64,000 nucleotides of DNA from Opitutus sp. GAS368 (GCF_900104925.1 NZ_LT629735.1:2698291-2762290); one strand, 5' to 3'. Shown: positions 33,285 to 43,446, counted from the first letter of the stretch. The notes: generated by a model not told the origin, from the sequence alone. Numbers and translations: made by a program.

Positions 33285-35221
33285 GTCCGGGGCGCGGAAT
33301 CCGCCGCCGTTAAATAGAGGGCGGCGTCGCCAAAGCAACCCGTGAACCGGCTGCCGGTGACCCGGGCCCATTCCTCCACGGCCCGGCGGACGCCGATCGC
33401 GCCGGTCGCATTGTCGGGGTTCAGAAAATCATGGACCAGCACCGGCGTGCCGGGCCGGAGATAGCGGCTGAGGGTTGCCAGATCGGCCATGACGCCCTCG
33501 TAGCTGTGGTCGCCGTCCAGAAACACCATGGTGGGGGCAATGTCCCAGCGCTGCACGAAATCCTGGAGCGTGCCATGGAAGAGGTGGCAATAGTCGCTGA
33601 GGCATTCATCGGCCAGGGTGCCGCGGGTGCGGGCGATGGAGCTGGCCTCGATGTCGATGCCGTAAAACTGCGGGCGGGCCGTGCGGGCGGGATTGGCGAG
33701 GGCCCCGCGCAGTTCCGCCGTGGCGGACCGGCCGCCGTAGGTGCCAATTTCCAGGATCACATCGCCCGCATGGTAGCCCATTTCATATAGTTTGAACGCG
33801 TCGCCGGGCGACTGCCATCCGGGGAGGTGCTTGGTTTTTTCGTAGATTTCCCGGTGCTCGACGTTGATGAAAACCCCGGCCGCCGAGGGGACCGGCCAGG
33901 AGGGGAAGTGCGCGGCATTGTCACCGCGGTCATTCAGCGGATAGACATGGCGGGGCGGAACAAACCCGGTGCCGGTCTTCCCAAGGCCGACGAGAAAATG
34001 ATGCCAGCCCAGCTCATGTGCCCACTGGGAAAAGCGGCTGACGGCATATTGCCGCGCCCAAGCCGAGGCGTTGGCCAGAAACAGGGCGTCGCCCAGCAAC
34101 TGTTGGATGGCAGCCACCGCTTCCGCGGCGTTGCCGTTGCTCACGAGCAACCCGGTGATTTCATGGCGCACGATTTCATCGACGCCACCGGTTTTGAACG
34201 CAACCACCGGCAGGCCGCAGAGCTGCGCCTCCATGAGAGTCTGGCCAAAGGCCTCCTCGGTGGCGGTGCCGAGAAAAATATCCGCGGCTTGATAAATCAT
34301 CGCGATCTTGTCCGCCTGCAGATGGTAGCCCAGACCGATGAGGCCGGGAACCTCGTGGGCGTTGTGCCCGAAGGCGGCGAAAGTGCAGGTGTTCTGCAGC
34401 GCCGCGGCGATTTCGCGCAACTGGCGGCCGCCCTTCCGGGGTTCTTGGAAATTGACGGCCGCGGAGAGCACGACCGGCTTGTCGCCGGGCAGGCCGAGAA
34501 TCTTGCGCGCAACCGCCTTGTCGCCCGGCTTGAACACCAACTCGTCGGCGCCCAAGTGGATGGTTTCCACCGAGCGGCAGGCGGGCAGCGCCGTCCGGAA
34601 CATCCGGTTGCTCCAATCGCTGTTGGCGACCACCTCGACGCCGTTCGGGCCGCCGAAGATGTCCCGCCGGATTTGCCAGGCCCCGGCGATGCGGGCCGGC
34701 TCGAGCTTGGGATACTGGTCGGCGGTAGGGCAGGTCGCGTTGCAGCCGGTCAGGTAGAGTTCGCAGCCGCCCGGATAAGCGCAGCGGCCCGTGTAGAGAT
34801 AGGCGTCGTGCAGGAAGGCGATCACGCGGCACCCGATTTCGCGCAGGGCGGGCAGCAGGCTGAAGGGCCAGTTCGCCGCGTGGAGATTGCCGATGATGAT
34901 GATCGCGGGATTGAAGCGGGCCACCTCCATGAGGATCCCGGCGATCACGCTGGCATCGGACAGTTTTTTCCCGCCTTCCAGCGCGTTGATTTCGCGGATG
35001 CCGCGCCAAAGGTCCGGGTCGATGGGCCGGGTGGCGACATCCTTGAGGTCGATGTTGCCGGTCGCCCACGCGAAGACGCCGACCTCGATGCCGAGGGCCA
35101 GCAGGGTTTCAACCTGGCGGGCCTGCGCCACGCCCGCGCCATATTGAAAACCTACGTCGTTGAGAAACAGAACGCGTTGCGGCAGTTCCAAGGCGCGGCG
35201 TTTGTCGGGCGGGGATTTCAT
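33281..35221 (-). CDS. GT4-type glycosyltransferase fused to a methyltransferase (Methyltransf_24)
   Basis: 646 residues from the ATG at 35221. Residues about 15-400 are a GT-B enzyme: VLFLNDVGFQYGAG near the start, PVVLSAAVNFQEPRKG, and EEAFGQTLMEAQLCGLPVV with the two glutamates of the GT4 donor site. Residues about 440-640 are a class I methyltransferase with VILEIGTYGGRSATAEL and FLDGDHSYEGV, the Methyltransf_24 signature. A Cys-rich patch (GRCAYPGGCELYLTGCNATC) lies in the N-terminal domain, as in some GT4 proteins. It ends within the next gene by a 4-bp overlap. Confidence 0.85.
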   Translation of the reverse strand: MKSPPDKRRALELPQRVLFLNDVGFQYGAGVAQARQVETLLALGIEVGVFAWATGNIDLKDVATRPIDPDLWRGIREINALEGGKKLSDASVIAGILMEVARFNPAIIIIGNLHAANWPFSLLPALREIGCRVIAFLHDAYLYTGRCAYPGGCELYLTGCNATCPTADQYPKLEPARIAGAWQIRRDIFGGPNGVEVVANSDWSNRMFRTALPACRSVETIHLGADELVFKPGDKAVARKILGLPGDKPVVLSAAVNFQEPRKGGRQLREIAAALQNTCTFAAFGHNAHEVPGLIGLGYHLQADKIAMIYQAADIFLGTATEEAFGQTLMEAQLCGLPVVAFKTGGVDEIVRHEITGLLVSNGNAAEAVAAIQQLLGDALFLANASAWARQYAVSRFSQWAHELGWHHFLVGLGKTGTGFVPPRHVYPLNDRGDNAAHFPSWPVPSAAGVFINVEHREIYEKTKHLPGWQSPGDAFKLYEMGYHAGDVILEIGTYGGRSATAELRGALANPARTARPQFYGIDIEASSIARTRGTLADECLSDYCHLFHGTLQDFVQRWDIAPTMVFLDGDHSYEGVMADLATLSRYLRPGTPVLVHDFLNPDNATGAIGVRRAVEEWARVTGSRFTGCFGDAALYLTAADSAPRT

Positions 35222-35225
35222 CGCG

Positions 35226-38102
35226 TCAGGCCCGGTGGGCGGCATTCACCTTTCGCAGTTCGGGCAGGAAGGGCAGGAGGGCGCCGCCGGTTTTCTGTTG
35301 GGCGTGCTCGCGGAAAATGGCGAGGATTTCGGGCAGCGCGAAAATCTTCGCGCCCGCCTTGGCGAGGCGTACCCACAGGTCGTAGTCCATGCTGTAGTAG
35401 AGTTCCTCGTCCATCCGGCCGCCGGCCCGGTCGAAAATTTCCCGGGTGAAGAAGACCTCCGGCTGGTGGAAGAACCAGCCCTTCTGCCAGCAGCCTTCCA
35501 AGTCGAGCAGATGATCGAGGCGCAGGCGGTCGATGCGGCCAAACGGGATCGTGCTGCGGTGAATGTGGTGGGGCTCGATCGCCTGGTCCGCGACGCGCGC
35601 ACACCGGCCGGCGACCATGTCCGTGCCGTGCAGGAGAAAGGTCTGGCCGACCGTGAACAGGCTGGCGGGAGCCAGCCGGTCGTCACTGTTCAGCCAGGTG
35701 AGGATGCGGCCGGTCGCTTGCGCAAAACCCTTGTTCAGGGCATGCGACTGCCCGCGGTCCTTTTCGCTGACCCACCATTTCAAGCGGCTCGCATATTTTT
35801 TGATGATCTGGACCGAGCCGTCGGTCGAGCCGCCGTCGACAACGATGTATTCCAGGTTGGGATAATTTTGGTCCAAGACGGAGCGGATGGTCTCCTCGAG
35901 ATACGCGGCTTGGTTGTAGCTCACGGTGATCACGCTGATGGTCGGCCACTCGGCCGCCTGCGCCGGCCGGGGGGGGTAGACATCCTGGGCCCGGACGAGC
36001 GGCCAGCTGAAGGCGGCGGAGTTGACGGGCACGCGCGGTCCCAGCCAGTCCTGCGGAGGCCGAAAGCAGATGAGGGTGTCGCCGAGCACGGTGACCCGGG
36101 CGTTGTCGGGCGGGAGCCAGGTGGCCGCCGGATCGTAACTGCCGATGAGCAGCTTGTGGTGCGGTTGCAGGCGCCCGGCGAGGCAGGGCAGCACCTCGGC
36201 GGCGTCCGAGCTATCGAAAGCGATGGCGTCGACCTCCGCGAGGCCGGTGCGGTAAGTCTTGATGCCGGACTTGCGCCACTCGCGCTCCCCGAACAACAGG
36301 TAATGGTCCCAGGCGCCGGGCAGCAGGCCCTGCGCGACGGCGTCACTGACATCCGGATTGGCCAGCAGGTAGGCCTTTTCATTGAACAGGCTGTTGATCC
36401 GGCCGAGCCATTCCCACAGGGTTTCCTTCCGGAAGTGCACCGGGCCGTGGGCGGCCAGAGCCAGCTCCGGCGGACAGTCGAAGACGTCCACCGTGGTGCC
36501 CATGGCCGAAAGCCAGAGGATATGGGGCAGAAGGTGCTGGTGATATTTGGTCACGATCAGTTTGCGCAGGTGGCGGCCGTAGGGGTCCAGCGCCGCCCGG
36601 ATCTCCTCGTGGTTGAATTGCGCGGCGGTGACCGTCTGGCGGGCCAGCTGTTGGTTCAGGCCAGCGATCAGGGCGTCCCGCTCGCTCGCGACCCGGACGT
36701 GCGCCGCGATCTCGGCCTCGAGTTTTTTCAAATAGGTGACGTTACGATCCAGATCCACGTAGGCGGTTTTCAGCTTGTCCTGATAAATCTCGATGGACGC
36801 GAGGCGTTCGGCGGAATCCTTTTCCACTTGCTGGAGGAAACCGACGGTCTGAGCCAACGCGACCTTGGAATCCGCGAGCTGTTCGTGCAAGCGCCCGGCA
36901 AGGTGCTTGTGCCACAGGGTGAGCAGATCCAGGTCGAACTCGGGCCGCAGGGCGCTGACCGGTCTGTCCGCCGGGGCTTGGTAAGGAACGGGATGCAGGG
37001 GGCCCGGGACGATTTTTCCGGTCAGCAGCGGCTGTTCGGGAAGATCAAAATCGGCCAACCCCCAAGACGAACCATTTACTTTAGTCGGCAGTTCCCCTTG
37101 CCTCATGGCCTCCACCAAAGGGTGCAGGACCTCCCAGTCGGGGTTTAGGATTTTGTTCTCCTCGAGCCGCGCGAAGAGTTTTCCCTCCCCTTCCGGGGTC
37201 CAGCCGGAGCCGAGGCTGTGCTCGATGTGGAAGCACACGCAGGGCGGCAACAGGGCGACTTCCTCGAAGCCAGCATGGTGCGCGGCAAGCAGGCCAAAAG
37301 AGTCAATATTGAAGGCGAAGGCCTCGAATTCGGCGTAGCCGGCGATGGCCTCCCAGCCCTCGCGGGAGAGCAGCATAAAATCGCCGCAGGCGTAGGTGTG
37401 CAGGTCCTCCAGGCCACTGTCCTTTTTGGGGCGCACCGACCAGGCGCCGTTTTCTGCGACCACCTTGATCCCCTTGATCTTCCGGCAGACTTCGGGATCG
37501 GGCTGACAGTGGCGTTTGAACATCTCCTCTCCGTAAAGATGTTCCACCAGCGCCTTGGGACCGAGCCGGCGGTAGCTGCGGACGGGATGGTTCCAAGCGT
37601 ATTCCAAGGTTTCGTCCAGCGGCAATTTGCCGGAGAGACCGCCGTGGATGTCATAGCGGTCCACCCGGAGTATTTTGCGTGGGTCGAGCTGCTGCCGGCT
37701 GAGATGGCGAATCAGTTCGTCGGAAAAGATGATGTCGATGTTCGTCGCCAGGATGAACTGGCCGGCCGCGCGCCGGATGCCGGCGTTTTTGGCGATCATC
37801 TGGAAGAACTGCAGCCGGTCGGCGTATTTGAATCGCGCGTGCAGGACGGCCGGGACGGTGATCACGCGGGCCCGGCAGAAGGTCGCCTCCGGGGGCAATT
37901 GCAGGACGCCGGCCAAGCCGGGGCGGCCGGGGACCGGATTCCAATCGACCAGGATCAGTTCGGCCGGCAGGTGGTGTTTCTCACACTGGCGCGCAAAGTT
38001 ATTGATGAAGATCTGGGTGCGGCTCAGTGGATCGCCCCCGTGGTCATCATTCCGCGAAGCGGCGACCACAGAGAGATAGGGGGGACGTTCGTTCATGGAC
38101 AT
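35226..38102 (-). CDS. Giant two-domain glycosyltransferase: RNDDHGG N-terminal domain, coiled coil, NPDV module, GT2
   Basis: 958 residues from the ATG at 38102 (38096 is an alternative). The N-terminal part (1-330) opens [18 protein letters not shown], has [13 protein letters not shown] as a likely metal motif and looks like a divergent GT-A fold. A coiled coil (about 420-500), an NPDV/HY module (about 570-612) and a canonical C-terminal GT2 (about 715-955; [20 protein letters not shown]) follow. From about residue 490 on it is paralogous to the 887-residue protein at 39301. Two catalytic domains in one chain suggest that it adds two sugars in sequence. A TTGACA lies 47 bp upstream of the start but no good -10 follows it. 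Confidence 0.82.
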   Translation of the reverse strand: MSMNERPPYLSVVAASRNDDHGGDPLSRTQIFINNFARQCEKHHLPAELILVDWNPVPGRPGLAGVLQLPPEATFCRARVITVPAVLHARFKYADRLQFFQMIAKNAGIRRAAGQFILATNIDIIFSDELIRHLSRQQLDPRKILRVDRYDIHGGLSGKLPLDETLEYAWNHPVRSYRRLGPKALVEHLYGEEMFKRHCQPDPEVCRKIKGIKVVAENGAWSVRPKKDSGLEDLHTYACGDFMLLSREGWEAIAGYAEFEAFAFNIDSFGLLAAHHAGFEEVALLPPCVCFHIEHSLGSGWTPEGEGKLFARLEENKILNPDWEVLHPLVEAMRQGELPTKVNGSSWGLADFDLPEQPLLTGKIVPGPLHPVPYQAPADRPVSALRPEFDLDLLTLWHKHLAGRLHEQLADSKVALAQTVGFLQQVEKDSAERLASIEIYQDKLKTAYVDLDRNVTYLKKLEAEIAAHVRVASERDALIAGLNQQLARQTVTAAQFNHEEIRAALDPYGRHLRKLIVTKYHQHLLPHILWLSAMGTTVDVFDCPPELALAAHGPVHFRKETLWEWLGRINSLFNEKAYLLANPDVSDAVAQGLLPGAWDHYLLFGEREWRKSGIKTYRTGLAEVDAIAFDSSDAAEVLPCLAGRLQPHHKLLIGSYDPAATWLPPDNARVTVLGDTLICFRPPQDWLGPRVPVNSAAFSWPLVRAQDVYPPRPAQAAEWPTISVITVSYNQAAYLEETIRSVLDQNYPNLEYIVVDGGSTDGSVQIIKKYASRLKWWVSEKDRGQSHALNKGFAQATGRILTWLNSDDRLAPASLFTVGQTFLLHGTDMVAGRCARVADQAIEPHHIHRSTIPFGRIDRLRLDHLLDLEGCWQKGWFFHQPEVFFTREIFDRAGGRMDEELYYSMDYDLWVRLAKAGAKIFALPEILAIFREHAQQKTGGALLPFLPELRKVNAAHRA
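36271..36392 (-). repeat. NPDV/HY module inside the giant GT at 35226
   Basis: Residues about 570-610 read [14 protein letters not shown], then about ten variable residues, then [13 protein letters not shown]. This is the same layout as in the GT at 39301 and the membrane proteins at 21931 and 30285. The limits are approximate. Confidence 0.7.
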
Positions 38103-38291
38103 GCTTGGACGAACCGGTGCGGCGCAAGGCCCCGGATCAAGTCGTGGGTGTCAAAAAGGAGGGAAAATTGTCGCATGGGTAGCGCGCTGGGGCGGGCCCG
38201 GCAGGAGGCGAACATCAAGGGCAAGGGAAGATGTTGTGCCGGGACAGGCCAGCAAAAAAGCGTGGGCGGGGCGGGACCGCAGCCGGCGACA

Positions 38292-39290
38292 TCAACGGAC
38301 CGGGTCGCGGGGTTTCTGCAGGAGGAAAATGCTGCTGACCGCCGGGCCGGCGTGGCTGCGGTGGCAGTCGTCGATGAACTTGAGCTGCGGTTTCAGGTGC
38401 TCGCGGATCTGCGCCATGAATTCGTCGCCGAAGCGCATGCAGAATTGCATATACATCAGGAAAAAACTGCTGAAGCAGTGAAAAGCGCAGCCATAGGGCG
38501 GGGCGAAATCCTGAAAGGAGCCCGTGGGCAGGAATTCGAGTTTCAAGCCGTGGGCGTCACCCAGCTTGGCCAGCTCCATCGGGTCGAAGAAGTGCTTGTC
38601 CTCGCCATGGGTCTTGTCGATGTCCCGGTTGCAGCAGAACTGCACGGTGCTGGTGAAATCGTTGAGCTTGAAGGTCCACTCCGGGCGCATCTCGATGCCG
38701 GCCGCCTTCAGCGCACTGGGGATGGACTGGGCGACGGCAGCCATGAGCAGGAACCCGGTGGCGCACGGCTCGGAGCCCATGACCAGGGCCCCGCCGGTTC
38801 GAAGCGCTCGCGCGCAGGCGCCGATGAAATCCTCCACCTTCAGGATGTGGTGCAGGGTGGACCGCAGCGCGATGACCGAGAACATCCCGGCGGGCAGGAG
38901 CGCGATGTCATCGGCATTGAACACGGCGTAGTGCCGGCGGGTGGTGCCGGCGAAATCCGGGCCGAACAGGCCCTGGGTCAGCCGCAGGAAGGTGGGCGAC
39001 GGATCCGTGATCAGGTAGTCGGGGCCGGGATAATGCCGGGCCAGGCCATACGAAAGGTAACCCGTGCCGCAGCCGATTTCCAGCGCCGGGCCGCTGGTGT
39101 CCACCCGGTGGGTTTGCAGCAGATTGCAGAAGCCTTCACCCTCGCGCAGCTCGACGGCGGCCACGCCATAGTGGCTGTTGTATTCCTCCTCCGCGTGCAT
39201 GTAGGCCCGCTCGGCGGAGAGCTGCAACCAGCCATGCCACTTGTGAAGGCTGGCGATCCAGGCGGGGAAGGAAGCGGATGCGGGAGTCAT
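38292..39290 (-). CDS. Class I SAM-dependent methyltransferase
   Basis: 332 residues from the ATG at 39290, 10 bp after the giant GT stop. Motif I is LEIGCGTGYLSYGLA (about 72-86), with LITDPSPTFLRL as the second strand and VIALRSTLHHILK after it. The C-terminal third (MELAKLGDAHGLKLEFLPTG) is longer than in most sugar methyltransferases. It sits between the two paralogous giant glycosyltransferases and so may methylate their product. The frame extends upstream to 39581 in the shadow of the neighbour. The 189 bp after its stop contain no clear terminator. Confidence 0.75.
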   Translation of the reverse strand: MTPASASFPAWIASLHKWHGWLQLSAERAYMHAEEEYNSHYGVAAVELREGEGFCNLLQTHRVDTSGPALEIGCGTGYLSYGLARHYPGPDYLITDPSPTFLRLTQGLFGPDFAGTTRRHYAVFNADDIALLPAGMFSVIALRSTLHHILKVEDFIGACARALRTGGALVMGSEPCATGFLLMAAVAQSIPSALKAAGIEMRPEWTFKLNDFTSTVQFCCNRDIDKTHGEDKHFFDPMELAKLGDAHGLKLEFLPTGSFQDFAPPYGCAFHCFSSFFLMYMQFCMRFGDEFMAQIREHLKPQLKFIDDCHRSHAGPAVSSIFLLQKPRDPVR

Positions 39291-39300
39291 GGGCGGCGCC

Positions 39301-41964
39301 TCAGGTTGAAGCCCGGTGGGCGGCGTTGACCGCGCGCAGTTCGGGCAGATAGGGCACGTCGGGGCCGCCGGTTTTCTGTTTCGCATGCTCGCGGAAGAGC
39401 GCGAGGATTTCCGGCAGCGGCAGGATTTTCGCGCCGGCCCTGGCCATGCGCACCCAGAGGTCGTAGTCCATGCTGTAGTAGAGGTCCTCGCGCAGGCGGC
39501 CCCCGGCGCGATCGAAGATATCGCGACTGAAGAAAACCTCCGGCTGGTGGAAGAACCAGCCTTGCAGCCAGCAGCGGTCAAGGTCGAGCAGCTCGGCGAG
39601 CGGCAGGGGCTGGATCTGGCCGAAGGTCAGGACGCTGCGATGGACGTGGCGAGGCTGCGGCGCCCGATCGGCCACCCGGGCGCAGCGGCCGGCCACCAGG
39701 TCGGTGGCATGCAGGAGGAATTGCTGCGCCACCGTGAAAAGACTGCCCGGGGCGAGCCGGTCGTCGCTGTTCAACCAGGCCAGGATGCGACCGGTGCTTT
39801 TGGCGAAGCCCTTGTTGAGGGCATGGGACTGGCCCTGGTCCTTTTCGCTCACCCACCAGGCCAGGCGATCGGAGTAGCGCTGGAGGATTTCCAGGGACCC
39901 GTCGGTCGAGCCGCCGTCGACGACGAGGTATTCCAGGTTGGGATAATTCTGGTCCAGCACGGAACGGATCGTTTCCTCGAGATAGGCCCCTTGGTTGAAA
40001 CTGGTGGTGACCACGGAAATTTTTGGCCACACGGCCTGCTGGGCCGGGGTGGCCGGATAGATCTGCTCCGCCGTGAGCGGCGGCCGGTGCGCCACCGGCA
40101 GGGCGGCCGGAAGCCGCGGCCCGACCCAGGTCCGGGGCGGCCGGGCACAGCACAACAGGTCGCCCAGCACGATGGTGCGGGCCGTCTCGGGCGGCAGCCA
40201 GAGGGTGGCGGGGTTGAAGCAGCTGCTCACAAACAGCCGGTGTGGCGGCTGGAGGCGACCGATCAGGCAGGGCAGGAGCGGCCCGGCATCTGCGCTGTCG
40301 AACGCGAGGGCATCGGCATCGGCGAGCCCCGCGCGGAAATGCGGCGTGCCGGTGGCCCGGCCCTCGCGCTGGCCGAACCGCTGGTAATGATCCCAGCCGC
40401 TCGGCACCTCGCCCCGGCCGATGGCGGCGTCGATGTCCGGGTTGGCGAGCAGATAACCCTGTTCATTGAACAGCGTGTTGAGTCCGCCCAGCCACTCCCA
40501 CATCGATTCGGCCCAGAACTGCACGTTGCCGCGCGGCGGACCGGCCAGCTCGGGGGGGCTCGCCAGTACTTCCACACTGATTCCCCAGGTGGACCACCAG
40601 AGGATGGCCGGCAGCAGGCGCGGGTGGTATTTGAGCACCAGGATGCGGCGGAGATCGCGGGAGTGTGGCTCGAGGGCCCGGCCGAACTCCCCGAGATCCG
40701 GTCCGCCGCCGCCGGTTTCCCGCCGGGCCAGTTGTTCGTTGAGGTTGGCGATGTAGGCTTCGCGGTCTATGGCGGCCTGCTTGAACATGTCCGCCTCCGC
40801 GTGAAGCGTTTTGATGTAGGCGATGTTGCGCACCAGGTCATCGTGAAAGGCCAGCAGTTTTTGTCGCGTGTCGAAAAAGGACTGCCGCTGCTGGTCGCGC
40901 TCCAGCTCGACTTCCCGCGTGTAGCGTTCGCGTTCGACCTTGGCGGCGTGCTCGTCCTCGATGAACTGGCGCGCTGCGTCGCGGGTTTTCTCCAGGGCCA
41001 CCAGGGAGGCGCCGCGATTCTCCTCGGCGGTGCGCACGCGATCCAGCAGCTGGGGGATCACCGCGCCGCAACGCGGGTCGTCGGCGGCGGCCGGCGGGAC
41101 AATCTCGGGCGCGTTCGCGGTGTCGTTGCCGGCGAGCAGCCGCAGGTAAGGGTGGTAGATTTGCTCGCGCAGTTCGCGCGTCGGGGTGACGCCATACCGG
41201 TGCAGGCCGGGATCGTAGAGTTGACGGTCCAAATGCACCAGGCCGTGAAAATGATAGCAGATCAGCGGCGCCTGGTTGATCCGCAGTCCTAGCGGGGTCG
41301 CGGCAATCACGCAGTCCTGGATGTTCCAAGGGGCGGCGTTGACGCCGGGATGGCTGATACTGACGGTGCCGGGAAACTGGGTGGGCCAGGCATCCAGGTA
41401 TTTTTGTTCCGCATAGCGGCCGGCTTCCCGAAAGGTGAAGCACCAGGCGGCGCACTGTTCCGCCCAGGTCGCGGCGCAGGCCAGGCCGGTGTCGTCATGC
41501 CGCAGGGAAACCCAGCCGGCATTGAATTTGCCGCAACGCTCCAGGTGGGTGAGGACGGCGGGATAGCGGAATGGAGTGATCGCGACGGAAGCGGCACCGA
41601 TCTCGTCGTAGATGGGCTGGGGCGAGCTGAAGAAATACATGCCCGCGTCGATATAGGTGAGCAACCCGCCGGCGGGGATCTGCGGTAAGGTATGCCGGAG
41701 CAGCCAGGCCTTGCAGGTGAGAGCGAACTCTTCCGGGGTGCGGTCGGCTTGCGCGGCGGCAAGCGCCGGATACCGCGCAATCAGTTCCGCGCCCGGCAGC
41801 ACCGTCATTCGGTCCGGGCTTCGGCTTTCCAAGGTGGTCACTGTGACTTCGTCCAAGGCAAGCACGGTGAGATTGAAATCCGCGTCGTGGGTCACCAGCG
41901 ACCGGTGCAGGGCGAGGCCCCGGGGCAGGTGCCCGGCGGTCAGGACGGTGCAGTAGTGGCGCAT
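39301..41964 (-). CDS. Giant two-domain glycosyltransferase: nucleotide-diphospho-sugar-transferase-like N-terminus, coiled coil, NPDV module, GT2
   Basis: 887 residues. The N-terminal domain (1-290) begins YCTVLTAGHLPRGLALHRSL and has TYIDAGMYFFSSPQP as its metal site, like GT8/GT77-type or nucleotide-diphospho-sugar transferases. A coiled coil (about 305-415), an NPDV/HY module (about 495-537) and a C-terminal GT2 (about 645-885) follow. From about residue 415 to the end it closely parallels the protein at 35226 (shared [42 protein letters not shown]). Only the N-terminal module differs. Just upstream lies a stub of the other N-terminal module, pointing to a swap. Confidence 0.83.
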   Translation of the reverse strand: MRHYCTVLTAGHLPRGLALHRSLVTHDADFNLTVLALDEVTVTTLESRSPDRMTVLPGAELIARYPALAAAQADRTPEEFALTCKAWLLRHTLPQIPAGGLLTYIDAGMYFFSSPQPIYDEIGAASVAITPFRYPAVLTHLERCGKFNAGWVSLRHDDTGLACAATWAEQCAAWCFTFREAGRYAEQKYLDAWPTQFPGTVSISHPGVNAAPWNIQDCVIAATPLGLRINQAPLICYHFHGLVHLDRQLYDPGLHRYGVTPTRELREQIYHPYLRLLAGNDTANAPEIVPPAAADDPRCGAVIPQLLDRVRTAEENRGASLVALEKTRDAARQFIEDEHAAKVERERYTREVELERDQQRQSFFDTRQKLLAFHDDLVRNIAYIKTLHAEADMFKQAAIDREAYIANLNEQLARRETGGGGPDLGEFGRALEPHSRDLRRILVLKYHPRLLPAILWWSTWGISVEVLASPPELAGPPRGNVQFWAESMWEWLGGLNTLFNEQGYLLANPDIDAAIGRGEVPSGWDHYQRFGQREGRATGTPHFRAGLADADALAFDSADAGPLLPCLIGRLQPPHRLFVSSCFNPATLWLPPETARTIVLGDLLCCARPPRTWVGPRLPAALPVAHRPPLTAEQIYPATPAQQAVWPKISVVTTSFNQGAYLEETIRSVLDQNYPNLEYLVVDGGSTDGSLEILQRYSDRLAWWVSEKDQGQSHALNKGFAKSTGRILAWLNSDDRLAPGSLFTVAQQFLLHATDLVAGRCARVADRAPQPRHVHRSVLTFGQIQPLPLAELLDLDRCWLQGWFFHQPEVFFSRDIFDRAGGRLREDLYYSMDYDLWVRMARAGAKILPLPEILALFREHAKQKTGGPDVPYLPELRAVNAAHRAST
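40355..40478 (-). repeat. NPDV/HY module inside the giant GT at 39301
   Basis: Residues about 495-537 read LFNEQGYLLANPDI, then a variable stretch, then GWDHYQRFGQREGR. It aligns position by position with the module at 36271-36392. The limits are approximate. Confidence 0.7.
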
Positions 41965-42029
41965 CAGGAAAGGGGGGAAGCGACGCGGTCCGGAACCCAG
42001 TCAGCCGGACCAGCCGCAAGGATACGGAT

Positions 42030-42227
42030 TCACCACCCGGGCCGGCTGGGCACCGGATTCCAATTGACCAAGATCAGCTCGGCCGGCAACTGGTATTTCT
42101 CGCATTGCCGGGCGAAGGTATTGATGAAAATCTGTGTGCGAATCAGCGGGTCGCCGCCGTGATCATCATTGCGCGAAGCCGCGACGACGGAGAGATAGGG
42201 AACCGGCAGGCTATCAGGTACTGACAT
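42030..42227 (-). pseudogene. 65-codon stub of the RNDDHGG N-terminal glycosyltransferase module
   Basis: The 65 residues are almost identical to residues 1-63 of the giant GT at 35226: [19 protein letters not shown], then RTQIFIN-x-FARQCEK and PAELIL-x-WNPVP-x-RPG, then a stop. Homology ends exactly there; the next 65 bp lead to the start of the giant GT at 39301. The stub therefore appears to be the remaining 5' end of a longer gene whose N-terminal part was replaced. It keeps its start codon and could still be translated as a leader. Confidence 0.8.
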
Positions 42228-42233
42228 CTGGAT

Positions 42234-42263
42234 ATTAAACGGCTAGCTTTGGCATATTGTAAA
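42234..42263 (-). promoter_or_regulatory. Candidate sigma-70-type promoter upstream of the stub and giant GT
   Basis: On the minus strand TTTACA (42263-42258) and TTTAAT (42239-42234) are separated by 18 bases; each matches the E. coli consensus at five of six positions. The -10 element ends six bases before the stub ATG at 42227, so a transcript would start at or next to that codon. No other strong candidate was seen in the 196-bp gap. Confidence 0.35.
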
Positions 42264-42423
42264 GATTCACGTGGCCGGGGATTTTCTCGACTCCCGCAAC
42301 GGGAGGCGAGTCTCGAGCAATTCTGGCCGGTTGCGCCACGTAAGCGATCGATCCGAGGCGATGGAAATTCCGGTCAGGACATGTCGTGGCGATGTGACCT
42401 CCAGCGGCCCGGGCGCAAGAGGC

Positions 42424-43383
42424 TTATAATGCGGGATGCTGCTGCTGACGAACGGAGGCTTCATTTAATCGAACGGTTCTTTCGACAATATAGCCGAGGT
42501 TCCAGGCCTTCATCACAAGAATGATACGCCAATCCGGATGCCTTTGGTATGGTTGCGTGGCCCAGAAATATGCCCAGGCATTTTTGGGGGTAAGCGGCGG
42601 CAGCTCATTGCCGAAGACGCGTTCCAAACGGACATAGGAACGACCGTAGCCGTATAACAGGCGAAAGAGAAAGCGAAGTCGGAAGCGGCGGTTGTCGAGG
42701 TGATGAATGCCCCATAGGCTCGGCTGGTAGGAGCAGGCGAAACCTGCGCGGTGGGCCATACGCATCAGGAGGGAATCTTCTCCGCGCATCAGATTTCTGC
42801 TTCCAACCTGTCCAATGCTGTATGCCGGTGGCAGCTTGTCCACAAACTCGAGGTAGCACGCGATCACCTCGCGACGCACAACCGCGCCGGCCGTCGGAGG
42901 TTCCCAGTGGCCCCATTGATCGGTCTTGTTGGTAATCGGTTGTTCCCCGCGATCAACGACGGCCAGCCAGGGGTGAAGGGAGACGGTCCAGGCGGGGAAC
43001 CGGCACTGGGGACCAAGGCGCAGTTTGCCGCCGAAGCAGCCAATCTCGGGATGTTGACGAGCGATGGTCAGACATTTCGACACGTGGTCGGGGGGGAACT
43101 CGGTGTCGTCGTCGACCCAGAGAATCAGCGGTTGTGTGGATTCACGCATGGCCCGGTTGCGTGCGTGGAAAATGCCCGGCCGGGATTCCCGCACGAGGCG
43201 GCTGCTGATGCCGCGACTACGCAAAGGCGCGAGCACGGTCTCGGGCACCGCGGGTGACGAGGCGTTGTCGACTAGGAGGAATAAAACCCCACCCTCGGGG
43301 ACGATTTGTGCCGCGATACTACGCAGGACCACGTCAAGCACGTCGCGGCGGGGATTGTGCGTGCACAGGCAAATTTCGATCAT
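42424..43383 (-). CDS. GT2 glycosyltransferase
   Basis: 319 residues with a GT-A core: EICLCTHNPRRDVLDVVLRS at the N-terminus, LLVDNASSP as the nucleotide site and WVDDDTEFP (90-97) as the metal site. GEDSLLMRMAHRAGF marks the acceptor-side acidic motif. The C-terminal 100 residues are basic and aromatic (FRLRFLFRLLYGYGRSYVR), suggesting membrane contact. It belongs to the large family of GT2 enzymes that extend surface glycans in the cytoplasm. It lies 63 bp downstream of a short unassigned ORF. Confidence 0.85.
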   Translation of the reverse strand: MIEICLCTHNPRRDVLDVVLRSIAAQIVPEGGVLFLLVDNASSPAVPETVLAPLRSRGISSRLVRESRPGIFHARNRAMRESTQPLILWVDDDTEFPPDHVSKCLTIARQHPEIGCFGGKLRLGPQCRFPAWTVSLHPWLAVVDRGEQPITNKTDQWGHWEPPTAGAVVRREVIACYLEFVDKLPPAYSIGQVGSRNLMRGEDSLLMRMAHRAGFACSYQPSLWGIHHLDNRRFRLRFLFRLLYGYGRSYVRLERVFGNELPPLTPKNAWAYFWATQPYQRHPDWRIILVMKAWNLGYIVERTVRLNEASVRQQQHPAL

Positions 43384-43446
43384 GGAGGAAAATTCTTGTC
43401 GGTGATTCTGCCGGAGTTTCTCGAGGGAGGCGACGCGGTTGTTCGT

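Noticed and set aside
33827-35449. 540-codon plus-strand open frame
   Set aside because: It is antisense to the GT4-methyltransferase fusion and to the end of the giant GT gene, and has no motif or ribosome site.
38149-38154. Perfect TTGACA on the minus strand upstream of the giant GT at 35226
   Set aside because: No acceptable -10 hexamer is found 16-19 bases downstream, so it was not listed as a promoter.
35160-41292. Three long plus-strand open frames (35160-37148, 37218-39329, 39316-41292)
   Set aside because: They mirror the giant glycosyltransferase and methyltransferase genes on the minus strand, show no domain motifs and are rich in Gly, Arg and Ala as frame shadows are.
42267-42464. 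65-codon minus-strand open frame upstream of the stub
   Set aside because: Its composition is not protein-like, it overlaps the 3' end of the GT2 gene and has no homology to neighbours.
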